Part shown: piece after piece, positions 1-11,311 of the stretch
Layout: every line of letters begins with the position of its first letter
How positions within the stretch are numbered: the stretch's first letter is position 1
DNA from: Diaporthe sp. PMI_573
Lineage: Eukaryota; Ascomycota; Sordariomycetes; Diaporthales; Diaporthaceae
Length of the DNA: 64,000 nucleotides
Assembly: GCA_021399435.1 (NCBI GenBank)
Contig: JAJTUP010000150.1
Coordinates: 1 to 64,000, forward strand
Direction: 5' to 3'
The notes under the pieces: model-generated
Told to the model about the DNA's origin: nothing
Databases searched by the model: none
What the model saw: only the letters and a program-made list of their open reading frames with translations
Program-made: the position numbers and the translations under genes

Positions 1-957
1 TTTACTATCCATGGCTACTATATAGACATCCTTAGACTAATTAAAGACAAGGGAGACCTATAGACATTAGGTAATACATCTATTACTATAGGAGAAGCTT
101 TTGTATCAAGGTTGTAAGAGGCTATAGAACTTACCTAAGCTACCATGGCATCTACCTAGGAGAGGCAAGAGTACTATGCAAACTAAGCAAGGGCCCTATC
201 TAAACAGTTTAAGAAAGGTAATAAAGTCTAGTTACATCTTAGGAATATAAGGATACCAAGGCTGTTAAAGAAGCTAGACTAGCTAAATGCTAAATATATA
301 GTGGTAAAAGTAATTGGATTTTATAACTATAGATTAGATATACTACCTAGGATCTATAATAGGTTCTATATATTGCTTCTTTATCAGGTACCCAAGGACC
401 CCCTCTCTTCCCAGACCTATAATAACTATTAGCCCCTAGCCCTTGTAAATAAAGATAACCCTGATTAGGCTAAATATAAGGTGGAAGAGATACTAAACTA
501 CTGGAAGAGAGGCCGTGGAGTCTAAGTACTTGTTAAGTAGAGAGGCTATACAAGGCCTATGTAGGAGCCGATACAGAACCTGTCAGATACGGCAGCTCTC
601 GACACGTATAAACTAGCCCGTGGAGAATTTATATCTAATCAGGGCTAGCAACTAGTTGTCCCCAACCTATATGCTTAACAGTGCCTTGAGGATAGTCCGC
701 CGTGGACTGATAAAAGAGGGAGAGGGGGGGTAGTTGTAACAGGCTGAGGCCTGGATGGCTTAGCCTTGGAATTTCTCAGCCTAGAAGGGTGCACAAACCA
801 AACCAATACACAGACCCTTCTGTGTAGATACTTATAGGCGGGGACACGTAGTCATCTTTAGTTATTTCCTTTATTCTACAAGTTTAGTTATACTCGTAGA
901 GTGGCCTAGCTAGTTATAATATACTACCTTAAGACCGTTACACTTAAGACCGTTACA
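1..957 (+). mobile_element. Ty3/gypsy chromovirus, 3' end (RIP-degraded), runs off left edge
   Basis: One frame starting at base 1 can be followed to about 650 through many TAA/TAG codons. It shows the C-terminal part of an integrase (GPY/F-like module with K-Y-I-V-V-K-V-I-G at about 295-325), then a chromodomain (KYKVEEIL, near 475-500, and RGYTRPM, near 540-560). A purine-rich tract (about 713-730) precedes the LTR. This order of integrase, chromodomain, polypurine tract and LTR is that of chromoviral Ty3/gypsy elements. Stops fall where Gln/Trp would be expected, so RIP is the likely cause. The 5' part lies outside the window. Confidence 0.85.
735..942 (+). repeat. 3' LTR of the left gypsy element
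   Basis: The repeat starts TGTAAC right after the purine tract and ends GTTACA at 942, a perfect 6-bp terminal inverted repeat with TG...CA ends. The last 15 bases (CTTAAGACCGTTACA, 928-942) are repeated immediately at 943-957, so the true end could be 957. The partner LTR is not in the window. Confidence 0.75.
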
Positions 958-1444
958 CCTATAAAGGTTTAGTGTTATCATTATATATATAAACTAATAA
1001 AGGAGTAAATATAGTTAGCTAGCCTTTATTTATAGCTTAACCCTTTATAGCTATCTTATTTTATTAATTATAGTATTTTCCTGTAAGAGCCTAATATAGA
1101 CGAGCCTAATATAGATAAGCCTAATATAAATAAGCCTAATATAGATAAGCCTAATATAAGTAAGCCTGATTTAAATATTAAGTTTTTCTTTTATAGCTAC
1201 TAGATACTACCTAGTTTATTATAAGCTAATTTTCTTACCTAGTTTTTCCTTTAAATAGACCAACTCTCTATAAGTACTAGGTAATACATATAAGCTAACT
1301 TACTAATAGCAACTTATATACTAGTATTTTAATAATAAAGATATTAATAAGGAATATTTTTATAAGTATATTACTTAATTACAATATAAGATAGGCTAGT
1401 TATTTTAATAAACATAGGAGACTATATAATTAATTATATAGACT
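958..1444. other. AT-rich spacer between two retroelements
   Basis: No gene is seen. The tract is strongly TpA-rich with stops in all frames, and apart from the 15-bp minisatellite at 1087-1176 I recognise nothing in it. Confidence 0.6.
1087..1176. repeat. 15-bp minisatellite, six copies
   Basis: Six head-to-tail units with consensus AAGCCTAATATAGAT start at 1087, 1102, 1117, 1132, 1147 and 1162. Units differ mainly by A/G and C/T changes and the last is the most diverged. It lies in the AT-rich spacer between two retroelements. Confidence 0.9.
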
Positions 1445-1917
1445 TGTCACGACCCTAATAGAAATAGGACCAACAGTTAGTTCTACAAAGAAACAAACCC
1501 ACTAGGCCAGCACACCAGCCAAACAAATAATATAAGGAACCAAGCCAATAGTCACGTAATCGCTGATTAGATAAGACGGATTGATTAGAGCAACAATCAA
1601 TCCCAGCGATCCAACACCAAGGAGCAACAGGAGCAACCAGCACTCCCAACGCTCCCCTATACTAGATTGCCAAGAGCAACTAGTACTCCTGGCAAGCCTT
1701 ACTAAAGAGATAGACATATAAGAATACACTTATTACCAGATAGCTAGATAGTATAGATAGCTCTTTAGTAATCAATCTAAGTATTTACCCTAAATAGCTT
1801 TCATTAGCTTATAATCATTATTAGAAACCTCATTACTTAATTAACCGCCTTGTTATATATCTTAGACATAAACCCTGATCTACAATTTAGAAGACCTAGA
1901 AAACCTTAATCATTACA
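1445..1917 (+). repeat. 5' LTR of the full-length gypsy element
   Basis: It begins TGTCACGACCC and ends CATTACA. It aligns without gaps to 8729-9201, and all differences I saw are transitions. This copy carries an excess of A where the 3' copy has G. Confidence 0.95.
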
Positions 1918-1984
1918 TTTTAACTGCTCTTGTTTATACATTACAACGTAGACTTTGAGCAATATTACATGTAATACCTTTATA

Positions 1985-3030
1985 ATGTCTAGATTTGGAA
2001 ACAACAACCCCTAGTAAAACTTTCTACAGGAATTAGACGACGCCATTAATAGTAACACTAGTAATAACACTAATAACAATGGCGGGATAACTAATAAATA
2101 ATTCTAGGAATTGGTCAGCAAGGTTAATCACCTCTGTACCCTTATAAATAGGTAGGCCAAGCAGAACGAAGAAATGGAGAACCTCAAGAAGAAAGTCACT
2201 ACCTTCTAGGCTGCCGCCGCTATTGTCAACACCCTAATTTTAACCAAGGAAAACGTTAGGCTTAACAGCCTGACCCCTTATGATGGGACCCCAGGCTAGT
2301 TATAACCTCACCTTACCCAAGTCAGGGCCTACTAATATTTCAACCATATAGACAGCCAAGCAGATGGAAAACAAATTATATACGCGGCCTTATTCCTTAA
2401 GAAAAGAGTGCTTGCCTAGTTTAAACCATACCTTACTAATTTTGTTAACGCCGAAGAATTTGAGAAATACAAGTAGGAGACTTAGAAGATATTTAGTAGA
2501 TATAAGAACTACGAGAATACCCTCTAAGCTCTATTCCAGGACCCTGACGAGAAACGACAAGCTAAGAAGGAATTATCAAAACTATAATAGAAAGGCCCAG
2601 CCTCGGCCTATATAGTAAAATTTCGACAAATCTATGCCTAAGTTAATTCTACCCACAACACTAAGATCTTTATATTTTACCAGGAACTAAAAGAAGATAT
2701 AAAAGATGAGTTAGCTAGGTATGATAAATCTAACAACTTCCTGTAGTACGTTAAACTAGCTATTAAGCTTAACAATAGGCTCTACAAGAGACGTTAAGAG
2801 AAACATAGTATTAATCCTAGACTATTCTAGCAAAATAACTAGAAAAGCAAACCTAATACTAGAAAAAGATATAACCGTAATAATCCAACCCAATAGGGGC
2901 AACAATTGGGCCCCATAGAGCTTAATGCCGCATAATAAAAAAACAAGAGGGACATTAAATACTATAACTATAACAAGATAGGATACTTTACAAAAGAGTA
3001 CTATAGCCCTAAGAAAAATAGGGATTAAAA
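1985..3030 (+). pseudogene. gag of the full-length gypsy element (RIP-degraded)
   Basis: From ATG at 1985 a single frame runs over 325 codons to the nucleocapsid, interrupted only by TAA/TAG. It holds an Asn-rich N-terminus, a coiled-coil-like Glu/Lys segment (about codons 60-80) and the conserved gag core with the TPYDGTPG motif near 2275. At 2960-3001 the zinc-knuckle spacing (x2, x4, x4) is intact, but all four ligand positions (Cys, Cys, His, Cys) read Tyr, each explained by G-to-A or C-to-T. The frame has kept its length although the protein is dead. Gag proteins package the element RNA. Confidence 0.85.
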
Positions 3031-6000
3031 GCCTGTACCCAAAGGCTCTAGACAAGCCAACATAATCACCCATACTAGCAGGCCACCACGCTTAAAGATA
3101 TAACAAGCCATCACCAAACAACACTACCAGTATAGAATAGAATGGTACAAGCCGTGCCCAGTATACTCAGACCAGGCAACAAAAAACAGAAGAATCCTAT
3201 TTAGCATTACTCCCCAAAACTCACCTACTAACGACAAGTAAGAAGGCAAGTTAAAAATAGGAGAGACAATCTAATAACAACTATTATAGCTAGTACACAC
3301 AAAACTAGACAAAGCCGAAGGAGTTAAGAAGCACGCCTTACTTAGCTAGACAGCCTATTATAACGACAACTATACTACATACCTGAGCGATAAAGAAGGA
3401 GCCAACTAGTTTCCCAAAGGTATAGAATAACGGCATACCTTAGCTGTAGGAGGACAGAAGGAACTCCCACGCAACTTAAAAAAGGAGCTAGCAGGAAAAA
3501 TTCCCCAAGATCTACTCGCACTTTAAGTATAGCAAGAAGACCCGCAGGCATACTTAGGAAGAGCATCCTTACTAGCCCCTAGAACTAACATTATAGAAGT
3601 ACTAATTATAGGATAACCCCTCGAGCAAGTAACGCGAGAACCAAAGAAGGAGACTAAGAAGGATAGAGATACAGGAAGGACATTCCCTTGTCACGATTAC
3701 CATCCCAGCATCTCTTAGGCCTTATACATCTACGACAAATGTAGAATCTATATATAGGAGAAAGCAAGCCACGACTAGTTCCCTCAAAGATACCAAGGAC
3801 AGGATATCTAACAAACTTACAAAAAAGGCGACTTCAAAGGATAGGAACTTAAGAAACAACACAACAATGTAGGCTACGTAACATTTCGACTTAACCTACG
3901 TACCCCCCTAGCATGCCTACACAACCCTACTAGATGGCGTACCTGCAAGAATAAGGAATGTCAAATATATATAGATGATAAAGTCGAAAAATGGTACCAA
4001 CTATAGCAACAAGGACAGATCCTTAGCCCCATAAAGCCTATAACATAGAACGAAAGTATACAACAACTTATAGAAGACCTGTAATAATTACAGAATATCA
4101 TACGATAAAACATTAAAAGCATCGATAAAGTCTTAAGAAAAGACTATAAATAGCTAAAAAACTAGACAAGCTATCTATAAAACTTTAAACAGTAGGAGAA
4201 ACACCCACAAGGTACTTATATATAACAAACACTAATAATAACTATTAATATTTAAAGATCAGGGTAGAGCTTAGAGCCTACTAATATTACATACTTATTA
4301 ACAGTGAAGTACAGGGAAATTTCATCTCCCTAAAGATAGTAAACAGGTACTACCTTACATAGTATAAAAAAAAGAAACCCTATAGACTTAATATAGTCAA
4401 CAGTATAAAAGTTACTTATAAAAACGGCATTATCAACATAGAGACCAATCACCTCCAGGTCTAGATCTAGGACTATATTAAACAACTCTTATTTAATATT
4501 ACTAAGACGGTAGATTATTAGTTAATCCTAGAAATACCCTAGTTAAGAAAAAATAATCCTTAGATAGATTAGACTACTAGCTAGATTTACTAGACAAACC
4601 CTGTTAGCTTAGCAAAAGGAACAATTATACATTACAAGAATGAGCAGAGCTTAGTCCCTAAGGACAGTACCCAAACGTATGCTTAAACAAACCTAGCAAC
4701 CACCCCTTAAGACGGAGAGAAGGACTCAGTCCCTAGGTAGGCTTTAAAATAGCCCCTAAACAAGCCAGCATAATAATAGTATAAACCGGGTAGTCTGCCG
4801 CAGACCAACAAGAAAAATTTACTATCAAGCCAAATACAATACAAACCTGACAAAGAAGGTAGTCTAATGCAAATTAACACAAGAAAGTAACAAATTATAC
4901 TTGCAGTATAAGAACGTATTAAGGAAATCTAATAAATGTTAAAATAGATATAAGAGATCTAGCGTATATAATACAAGACGACACCTATAGTTATAATTAC
5001 CTCACCCATAGATACCTCACGACAAGCACTAAAAGCCTAAAGGATTAGCTTAATAAAACGAGTCAAACCTATCCTCCAATAATTCATCACCTACCTATAG
5101 AAGGCCAAGATAGCAGAAAAGAATCTTTAGGAGTTCATACCTCAGAAATACCGCAAGTATACCAAACTATTCTCAACAATACTTAATACCAAACTACCTA
5201 AATATAACAACTAAGATTATAAAATACCCCTAGAACCTAGAAAGATACCTAAATTCTCCAAAATCTACAGACTTAACAAGACACAACTCAAGGTACTTAG
5301 AGAGTACCTTAACGAGAACCTAGAAAAAGATTACATACAACTATCTACTTTACCTGTAAAATATCCGATCCTCTTTATACTAAAGAAGAACGAAAAGCTA
5401 TAACTTTATATAAATTATTGCTAACTAAATAACATTACTATTAAAAACCGCTACCCGCTACCCCTAATTAAAGAACTACAAGACTAACTATAAAGAGCTT
5501 AATAGTTTATAGCCCTAGACCTTAAGGGAGCCTATAACCTCATTAGAATGAAAAAGGGTAAAGAATAGAAAACAGCATTCTAAACGCGCTATAGATACTT
5601 TAAATACTTGGTCATGCCATTTGGATTAACTAACACATCAGTATTGTTCTAAGCTATGATTAATTACATTCTCAGAGAATATTTAGACATCTTTATAGTT
5701 ATATACCTAGATAATATCCTTATCTACTCTAGAACACTTAAAGAATATAAAGAATATATATACAAGGTACTATAAAAACTTTAGGACGTAAAACTCCTAG
5801 TTAAACCAAAAAAGAGTAAATTCTATACTAAGAAAGTCAACTACCTTAAATACACCATCCGACCTAGACAAATCGTAATACAAGCATCTAAGATTAAAGC
5901 CATTAAGTATTAGCCTATACCTATAAACATTAAGAAAGTTTAAGAATTCCTTAGATACATTAACTTCTACAGATAATTTATTAAAGGTTACAAAAGACTT

Positions 6001-8064
6001 ACAAAGCCTCTTATAGACCTTACCAAGAAGGACAAAGAATTCCAATAGATACAGGAAGTACAAGATACTTTCAATATAATAACCTAGAAGATTCTAGAAG
6101 AACCAATACTAGTTAAAGCAGACTCTAATAAGGTCTATAAAGTTAAGACCGACGCCTTAGACTTTGTAATAGGAGGATAACTAGGTTAATAAGACAACTA
6201 AGGCAAACTATACCTTATTACATTCTTTTCGAAAAAGCTTAATAGACCAGAGCTTAATTACCCTATACATGATAAGGAACTTATAGCGATAATTAAAGTA
6301 TTTAAGGAATAGCAACATTACCTTATAGAAGCTAAGCATTAGGTTTAAGTCTATACTAACTATAAAAACCTTATATACTTCACGATAACCAAAGAACTCA
6401 ATAAGCGCCAAATTAGATAGGCAGAGTTTTTATTACAATTTAACCTTAGGATCACCTACTGTAAGAGATCTAAGAACAGACAAGTAGATATACTCAGCAG
6501 ACAGCTAGACTACTTATAGAAGGTTCCACCAGAGATATAGAGTATCTTCTAAGTTACCCCTGACAGAGACTTATTATAAGAACTCCGACAACTAGCAATA
6601 ATACTCCGAGCCTAGGTCAACCCTAGCTAGGAAAATAAGCTTAAGGCAGCCTATTAAAGCATGTCCTTAGAAGCTAAAGAACAAATAGTAGAAGATAATA
6701 AAATATTATATCAAGGAAAACAACTCTTTATATTTATAAACCTATAAAAGAAACTCATTAAACAGATCTATAAGGCCCTAGTATATAGATACTAAAGAAT
6801 TACGGTAACAATTAAAAGAATCAAATAACATTACTACTTTCTAGAAATAAAGAAGGAAGTCTAAACAGTCATCTAGGGCTACAATATATATTATAAAAGT
6901 AAGACCGCAAGATATAAACCTTATAGCCTGCTATAACCTCTGCCAGTACCTAACAGACTATGGCAATCTATTAGCCTAGACTTTATTATTAAGATACTAC
7001 TTTTAAAGAAACTAATAACAGGAGCCTAGTATGACAATATCCTAGTCATTATTAATAGATTTATAAAGTACTCCTACTTTCTGCTATATAAGGAAGCAAG
7101 CAATGTAGATAATCTTGTATATACTTTCCTATAAATAATTATTAGCAACCATAGCGTACTACAAGAAATAGTATTAGATAAAGAAATAGTATTTACTTTA
7201 AACTTTTAGTAATTACTTATAAGATAACTTAGTATAAAATCAAAGCTATCTATAGCTTTCTACCCTTAGACGGATAGATAAACCGAAAGACTAAACTAGA
7301 TTTTAAAACAGTACCTCTGTAGTTATATTAACTACAAACAAGATAATTAGGTACAACTGTTACCTATAGCATAGTTTGCCTACAATAGTGTAGATATAGG
7401 TACTACAAAGGTCTCACCTTTTTATATAAATTATAGCTATAAACTAGAAGCCTACAGAGAACCAATCTCTACGCCAGAAGCATAATTAGCTATAGAAAGG
7501 GCAACCAAGATTTAGAATCTTTAGAAAAAGCTTTAGCAAGAACTGCTCTTTATATAAGAACAAATAACAACCTATATCAATAGAAAAAGGTTAAAGAGAC
7601 CAACTTTAAAGAAGGAGGATAAAGTCTACCTACTCTGAAAAAACATTAAAACCAAACGACTAAACAACAAATTAGACTACAAGAAGATTAGACTATTTAA
7701 GATTAAAAAGAAACTATTAGATACTAACTTTAGACTCTTATTACTAATAAAAATATAGATACACCTAGTCTTCTATATATTATTCTTAAAACTAGTACCA
7801 GCTAATATATAGCTTAAAATATAGATTAAACTTAATAATAACGAAAAAGAATAGAAAGTAGAGAAGATTTTTAATTCTAGAACGCATAATGCCAACACTA
7901 AATACCTGGTTAAATGGAAAAACTATAATAATAAAGACAATACCTAGGAACTCCTTAAGAACCTGATAAATTACTAATAAGTATTACAGGACTTTTAAGA
8001 TTAACAAGAAAATTAGCAGGGACCCTCAGACTGTCTAGATCTAGACCTAAGGAATGCTAATTAG
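3030..8064 (+). pseudogene. pol of the full-length gypsy element (RT-RNase H-integrase-chromodomain, RIP-degraded)
   Basis: Pol lies in frame 1, which is -1 relative to gag. Reverse transcriptase spans about 5130-5800, with recognisable PLI-KEL, DLKGAYNLI and VMPFGLTN blocks. The catalytic YLDD box at 5704-5715 reads YLDN, a G-to-A change. RNase H follows at about 6060-6480. Integrase is at about 6700-7600, with AYNSVDIGTT and SPFYINY. A chromodomain sits at about 7850-7990 (KYLVKWKNYNN). I checked the same frame at 5704, 7381, 7621, 7681 and 7861, so pol is not disrupted by indels there. The stop at 8062-8064 may be natural or RIP-made. The protease and the exact start are unclear. Confidence 0.85.
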
Positions 8065-8506
8065 AAATTCCCGCGGCTCCAAAAAAACGTATATCAGCAG
8101 TAACCCGAGCCTCTTCCTCACAGCAACGCTCCGACTCAGCATCTTCCTTATCTAGCAACTAGATACCACGACAGAATAACTTAAAAGACTGCTCCTTGGC
8201 TTAGCGTTTTTAGCAACACAAGTAGGCCAAGTAACCTACAGTGGTCTATAACTTTGTCTAAAGTAAAAACAACTCCTCCTTAGTATTAATCTCTTCTTTC
8301 TCTAAACACTCTTGCTTAGACAATAAGCATTTTATTATAATAAGTCAGCAAGAAGAAAAACCAAGAAAAGAAAAAGAAAACCCATAAAAAGCAGCTACAT
8401 TATTTCTATTATAAGACTTCTTGGCATAAATGTACTTACCATAACGTAAGGACTTAGGGGCAATATAATATATACGATTTGCTTTAAAACAGCAAGAACA
8501 AGGCAT
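8057..8506 (-). pseudogene. Antisense ORF relic inside the retroelement (Cys-rich start, coiled-coil-like)
   Basis: On the minus strand a frame runs from ATG at 8506 to a TAG at 8057-8059, exactly 450 nt. It begins MPCSCCF and continues with an Arg/Lys/Tyr-rich segment, then Glu/Lys/Leu-rich coiled-coil-like sequence (KQECLEKEEI) and an acidic part (DKEDAESER), ending ADIRFFGAAG. Six internal stops (one TGA, the rest TAG/TAA) break it, most of them explained by CAA/CAG to TAA/TAG. I recall similar Cys-rich proteins starting MPCSRC as common hypotheticals in fungal genomes, lying antisense in gypsy elements. The function is unknown. Its 3' end meets the pol stop tail to tail. Confidence 0.65.
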
Positions 8507-8728
8507 AGTTTTAAATATAATACCTTTTTAGTTAATAAGGTTAGTAAGGGTAGCTTATTCCTCCGACTTCTTTAAATAAGTCTTTTTAACCTAACCTCGG
8601 GCAACACGCAATAATATAATAGAGAAAATGTAATAATTAGAAGGAAGGATATATAAAGACACAAAGGAAACAGGATAGGAAACTTACTTAAATCTTTAGG
8701 GACAAAGAAGTATAGAGGAGGGGAATAA

Positions 8729-9201
8729 TGTTACAACCCTAATAGAAATAGAACCAATAGTTGGTTTTGCGAAGGAATAAATCTACTAGGCTAGCATACC
8801 GGCTAAATAAATGGTACAAGGGACTAAGCTAATAGTTATATAATTGCTGATTAGATAAGACGGATCGATTAGAGTGATAATCGATCCCAGTAATCTAACA
8901 CTAAGGAGCAATAGGAGCGACCAGTGCTCTTGATGCTCCTCTATACTAGATTGCCAGGAGCGACTAGTGCTCTTGGCAAGCCTTACTAAAGAGATAGACA
9001 TATAAGGATACACTTATTACCAGATAGCTAGATAGTATAGACAGCTCTTTAGCAGTCAATCTAAGTATTTACCCTAAATAGCTTTCATTAGCTTGTAATC
9101 ATTGTCAGAAACCCCATTGCTCAATTAACCGCCTCGTTATGTATCTTGGACATAAACCCTGATCCACGGTTTAGAGGACCCAGGAAACCTTGATCATTAC
9201 A
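8729..9201 (+). repeat. 3' LTR of the full-length gypsy element
   Basis: It begins TGTTACAACCC and ends GATCATTACA, with the same 473-bp length as the 5' LTR. In its first half it carries T where the 5' LTR has C, so the two copies were mutated on opposite strands. Its distal part (about the last 200 bp) is less mutated than the 5' copy. Confidence 0.95.
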
Positions 9202-9719
9202 AGACTATAGGACTAAATATATAGATAGGCTATTGGTATTTTAAAAGATCTTATTTATTAAATTTAGTTTTATTTTTAAGTATTAACTAGTTCTAGATTA
9301 ACACTAATTATAGGCAATATTATTCTTAAAGACATAGTAGCTATGTAAAGTCTCTTTAGGTATCTATATTGGCCTTAGATATATGTATTTAGTGCCTATT
9401 AGGCAGCTGGAGGTATATAAATATTAGGCATTAAGGGGGGCAAAGAAGCTTCTACAGGGTTCTAAAAAGTGCAGATCCGGGCTCCGTAGTAGGTCAAAAA
9501 TGACCATTTGGAAGTATGTTAACATCGGACAATTCCCCGTCCGGCAGTTGCCTCCCGTTGCAGTCCAAAGCCGTCGATGGCTGCGAGACTCATTCCTACA
9601 GATCAGTTAGAAAAGGTATATATTTCCCTGCATCATCCTTCCTTCATTTACAAGTTCTTTGATCTAAGCGACACATTCCTCATCTCTCAATTTGCCTATA
9701 TTTCCTGAACTCTTCAACC
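9202..9719. other. Transition from AT-rich repeat to gene-type DNA; epoxide-hydrolase promoter region
   Basis: About 9207-9430 is still AT-rich and featureless. From about 9470 composition becomes balanced. A CGG-N8-CCG inverted pair at 9526-9539 resembles a Zn2Cys6-type site, but this is weak evidence. Confidence 0.4.
9617..9623 (+). promoter_or_regulatory. Possible TATA box upstream of the epoxide hydrolase
   Basis: TATATAT lies about 100 bp upstream of the ATG at 9720. The FAD oxidase at 25291 and the aquaporin pseudogene at 35412 have TATA-like runs at similar distances. Confidence 0.4.
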
Positions 9720-11138
9720 ATGTTCAATTATATTCCAATAATATCCTCACTCTCATTGCTCCTCGCAGCCTCTTCTGGCGCTGCCACGTCACCAAACAGT
9801 ATTGGCTCCAGCGGGCTTTATTTCAACTTCCCGAAGACAACGACACCTAAACACTTCTATATACATGTGGACCAAGGCCTCATCGAGCTTGCTCAGCGAA
9901 AAGCCTGTGATTTTCGCCCGTCGCCTAGCATTCACTCCGGCTGGACGATCGAAGGGCCCCCAGAAGATGCCATCGCGGAGTTGGCCAAATATTGGGCTAA
10001 CGAATATGACTGGAGGACTGTTGAGAAGAGAATGAATCGAGACTTCAAACATTACGCGACTACAGTTCCCGGTAACCGCAATTATAGCGCGCCCATTCCG
10101 ATTCACTTCGTCCATGAGCGATCTACCAACGACAAGGCGATTCCGCTGCTTCTGGTCCATGGCTGGGGCTCATCCCACCTAGAATGGGCCAAGGTCATGA
10201 AGCCTTTAGCCAAAGGAAGTGAACGCCAAGCATTCCACATCGTCGCTCCTGATCTCCCCGGCTTTGGATTTAGCCCGTCACCGTCTCTGGCGGGATTAGG
10301 CCCCCGAGAGATAGGGCTGGCCTTTGACGCCATGATGAAGCGGTTTGGCTATACCACCTACGCAATCGCCACAACAGACATCGGCTGGCCTGTTGGTATG
10401 TGGATGACCGCCGATGCCCACGATAGCATTTTCACCCACTTCACGGACTTCTTCCTCTCTGTGCCGGAACCATCTGACCTAAGCCGCCACGCGAATAATG
10501 AAACAAATCCGGAAGAGACCGATTTTATCGCGGCCACCGACGAGTGGTACGCAAAGCACGCAGCGTATGCTACAGTACAGGTTCAAAAGCCTCAGGCCCT
10601 GGCTGCAGCTATGACTGATAGCCCTGTTGGCTTGGCTGCTTGGCTCTGGGATCTTAAACAAGGCAGCAGTGACGGATATTCGTACAGCTATGATGAGCTC
10701 ATCACGGACACCATGTTAACTTGGATCCAACAGCCATATGGTGCTATGAGAACATACATGGAGATCAGTCAGGTAAGCTTCTCAAAAGATCTCCTCTATT
10801 TACTTTGTTAACTTGAATCCGGTCTTAATAGCCAGACAATTTCGCGTATCCGAAGACTGATATTCCCACTGGTGTTACCCAGTGGGGGAATCTTAATGGC
10901 CCTTACAAGGAGCTTGCTAAATTCCCTTTGGTGGTATGACTTTCGAGCAGTGACTAGAGTTGAACCTCATGCTAACAGCTGGCAGCCGCGAACATGGGTT
11001 GAACGCAGAGCTAACATCACCTACTTCATGCGTCATGATACTGGAGGTCACTGGCCAGCTCTCGCTCAGCCCGAGGAATGGGTTGCAAATGTGCAGGCTT
11101 TCTTCGCCGGTCTAGAGCACGGCAAAAGCAGGGAATAA
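9720..11138 (+). CDS. Secreted epoxide hydrolase (EHN-type, alpha/beta hydrolase)
   Basis: Three exons (9720-10772, 10832-10933, 10986-11138) join in phase 0 to give about 435 residues. Intron 2 has GTATGA, GCTAAC and CAG. Residues 1-21 look like a signal peptide. An N-terminal EHN-like region follows (about 43-150), with the TRP-rich segment usual in microsomal/fungal epoxide hydrolases. The oxyanion motif HGWG is at 147-150, the nucleophile Asp220 is in TTDIGWP, and the catalytic His407 is in the TGGHWPA motif of exon 3. Such enzymes open epoxides to diols through an alkyl-enzyme ester. The gene is isolated between two retroelements. It could serve detoxification or a secondary pathway; the substrate is not predictable. 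Confidence 0.9.
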
Positions 11139-11311
11139 GCACCCAAGCATTGAATTTCCACAGTTAGCCACCTAACACGTTTAAAGACTCTAAGTATTTA
11201 TAGACTATAAAAGTAGGAGACAAATACCGAGCGAGAAAAGATTAGGGCAATGCGGCCTCAAAGAAATAATGCAGATAAATGATGGTGATAATAATCAATT
11301 TCTTTTTTCAT

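Larger units (their letters stand above)
1445..9201 (+). mobile_element. Full-length Ty3/gypsy chromovirus, RIP-inactivated
   Basis: Two 473-bp LTRs (1445-1917 and 8729-9201) bound the element. AGACT lies directly outside both ends (1440-1444 and 9202-9206), a perfect 5-bp target-site duplication, so this is one undisturbed insertion. The order is gag, then pol with RT, RNase H, integrase and chromodomain, as in chromoviral Ty3/gypsy. An antisense ORF relic lies between the chromodomain and the 3' LTR. Gag and pol are each followed in one frame with almost no indels, but dozens of TAA/TAG codons interrupt them, as expected from RIP. Confidence 0.95.

Noticed and set aside
9789..10333. Minus-strand ORFs of 123 and 76 codons inside the epoxide hydrolase
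   Set aside because: They are antisense shadows of the conserved exon; only the plus strand shows family motifs and splice sites.
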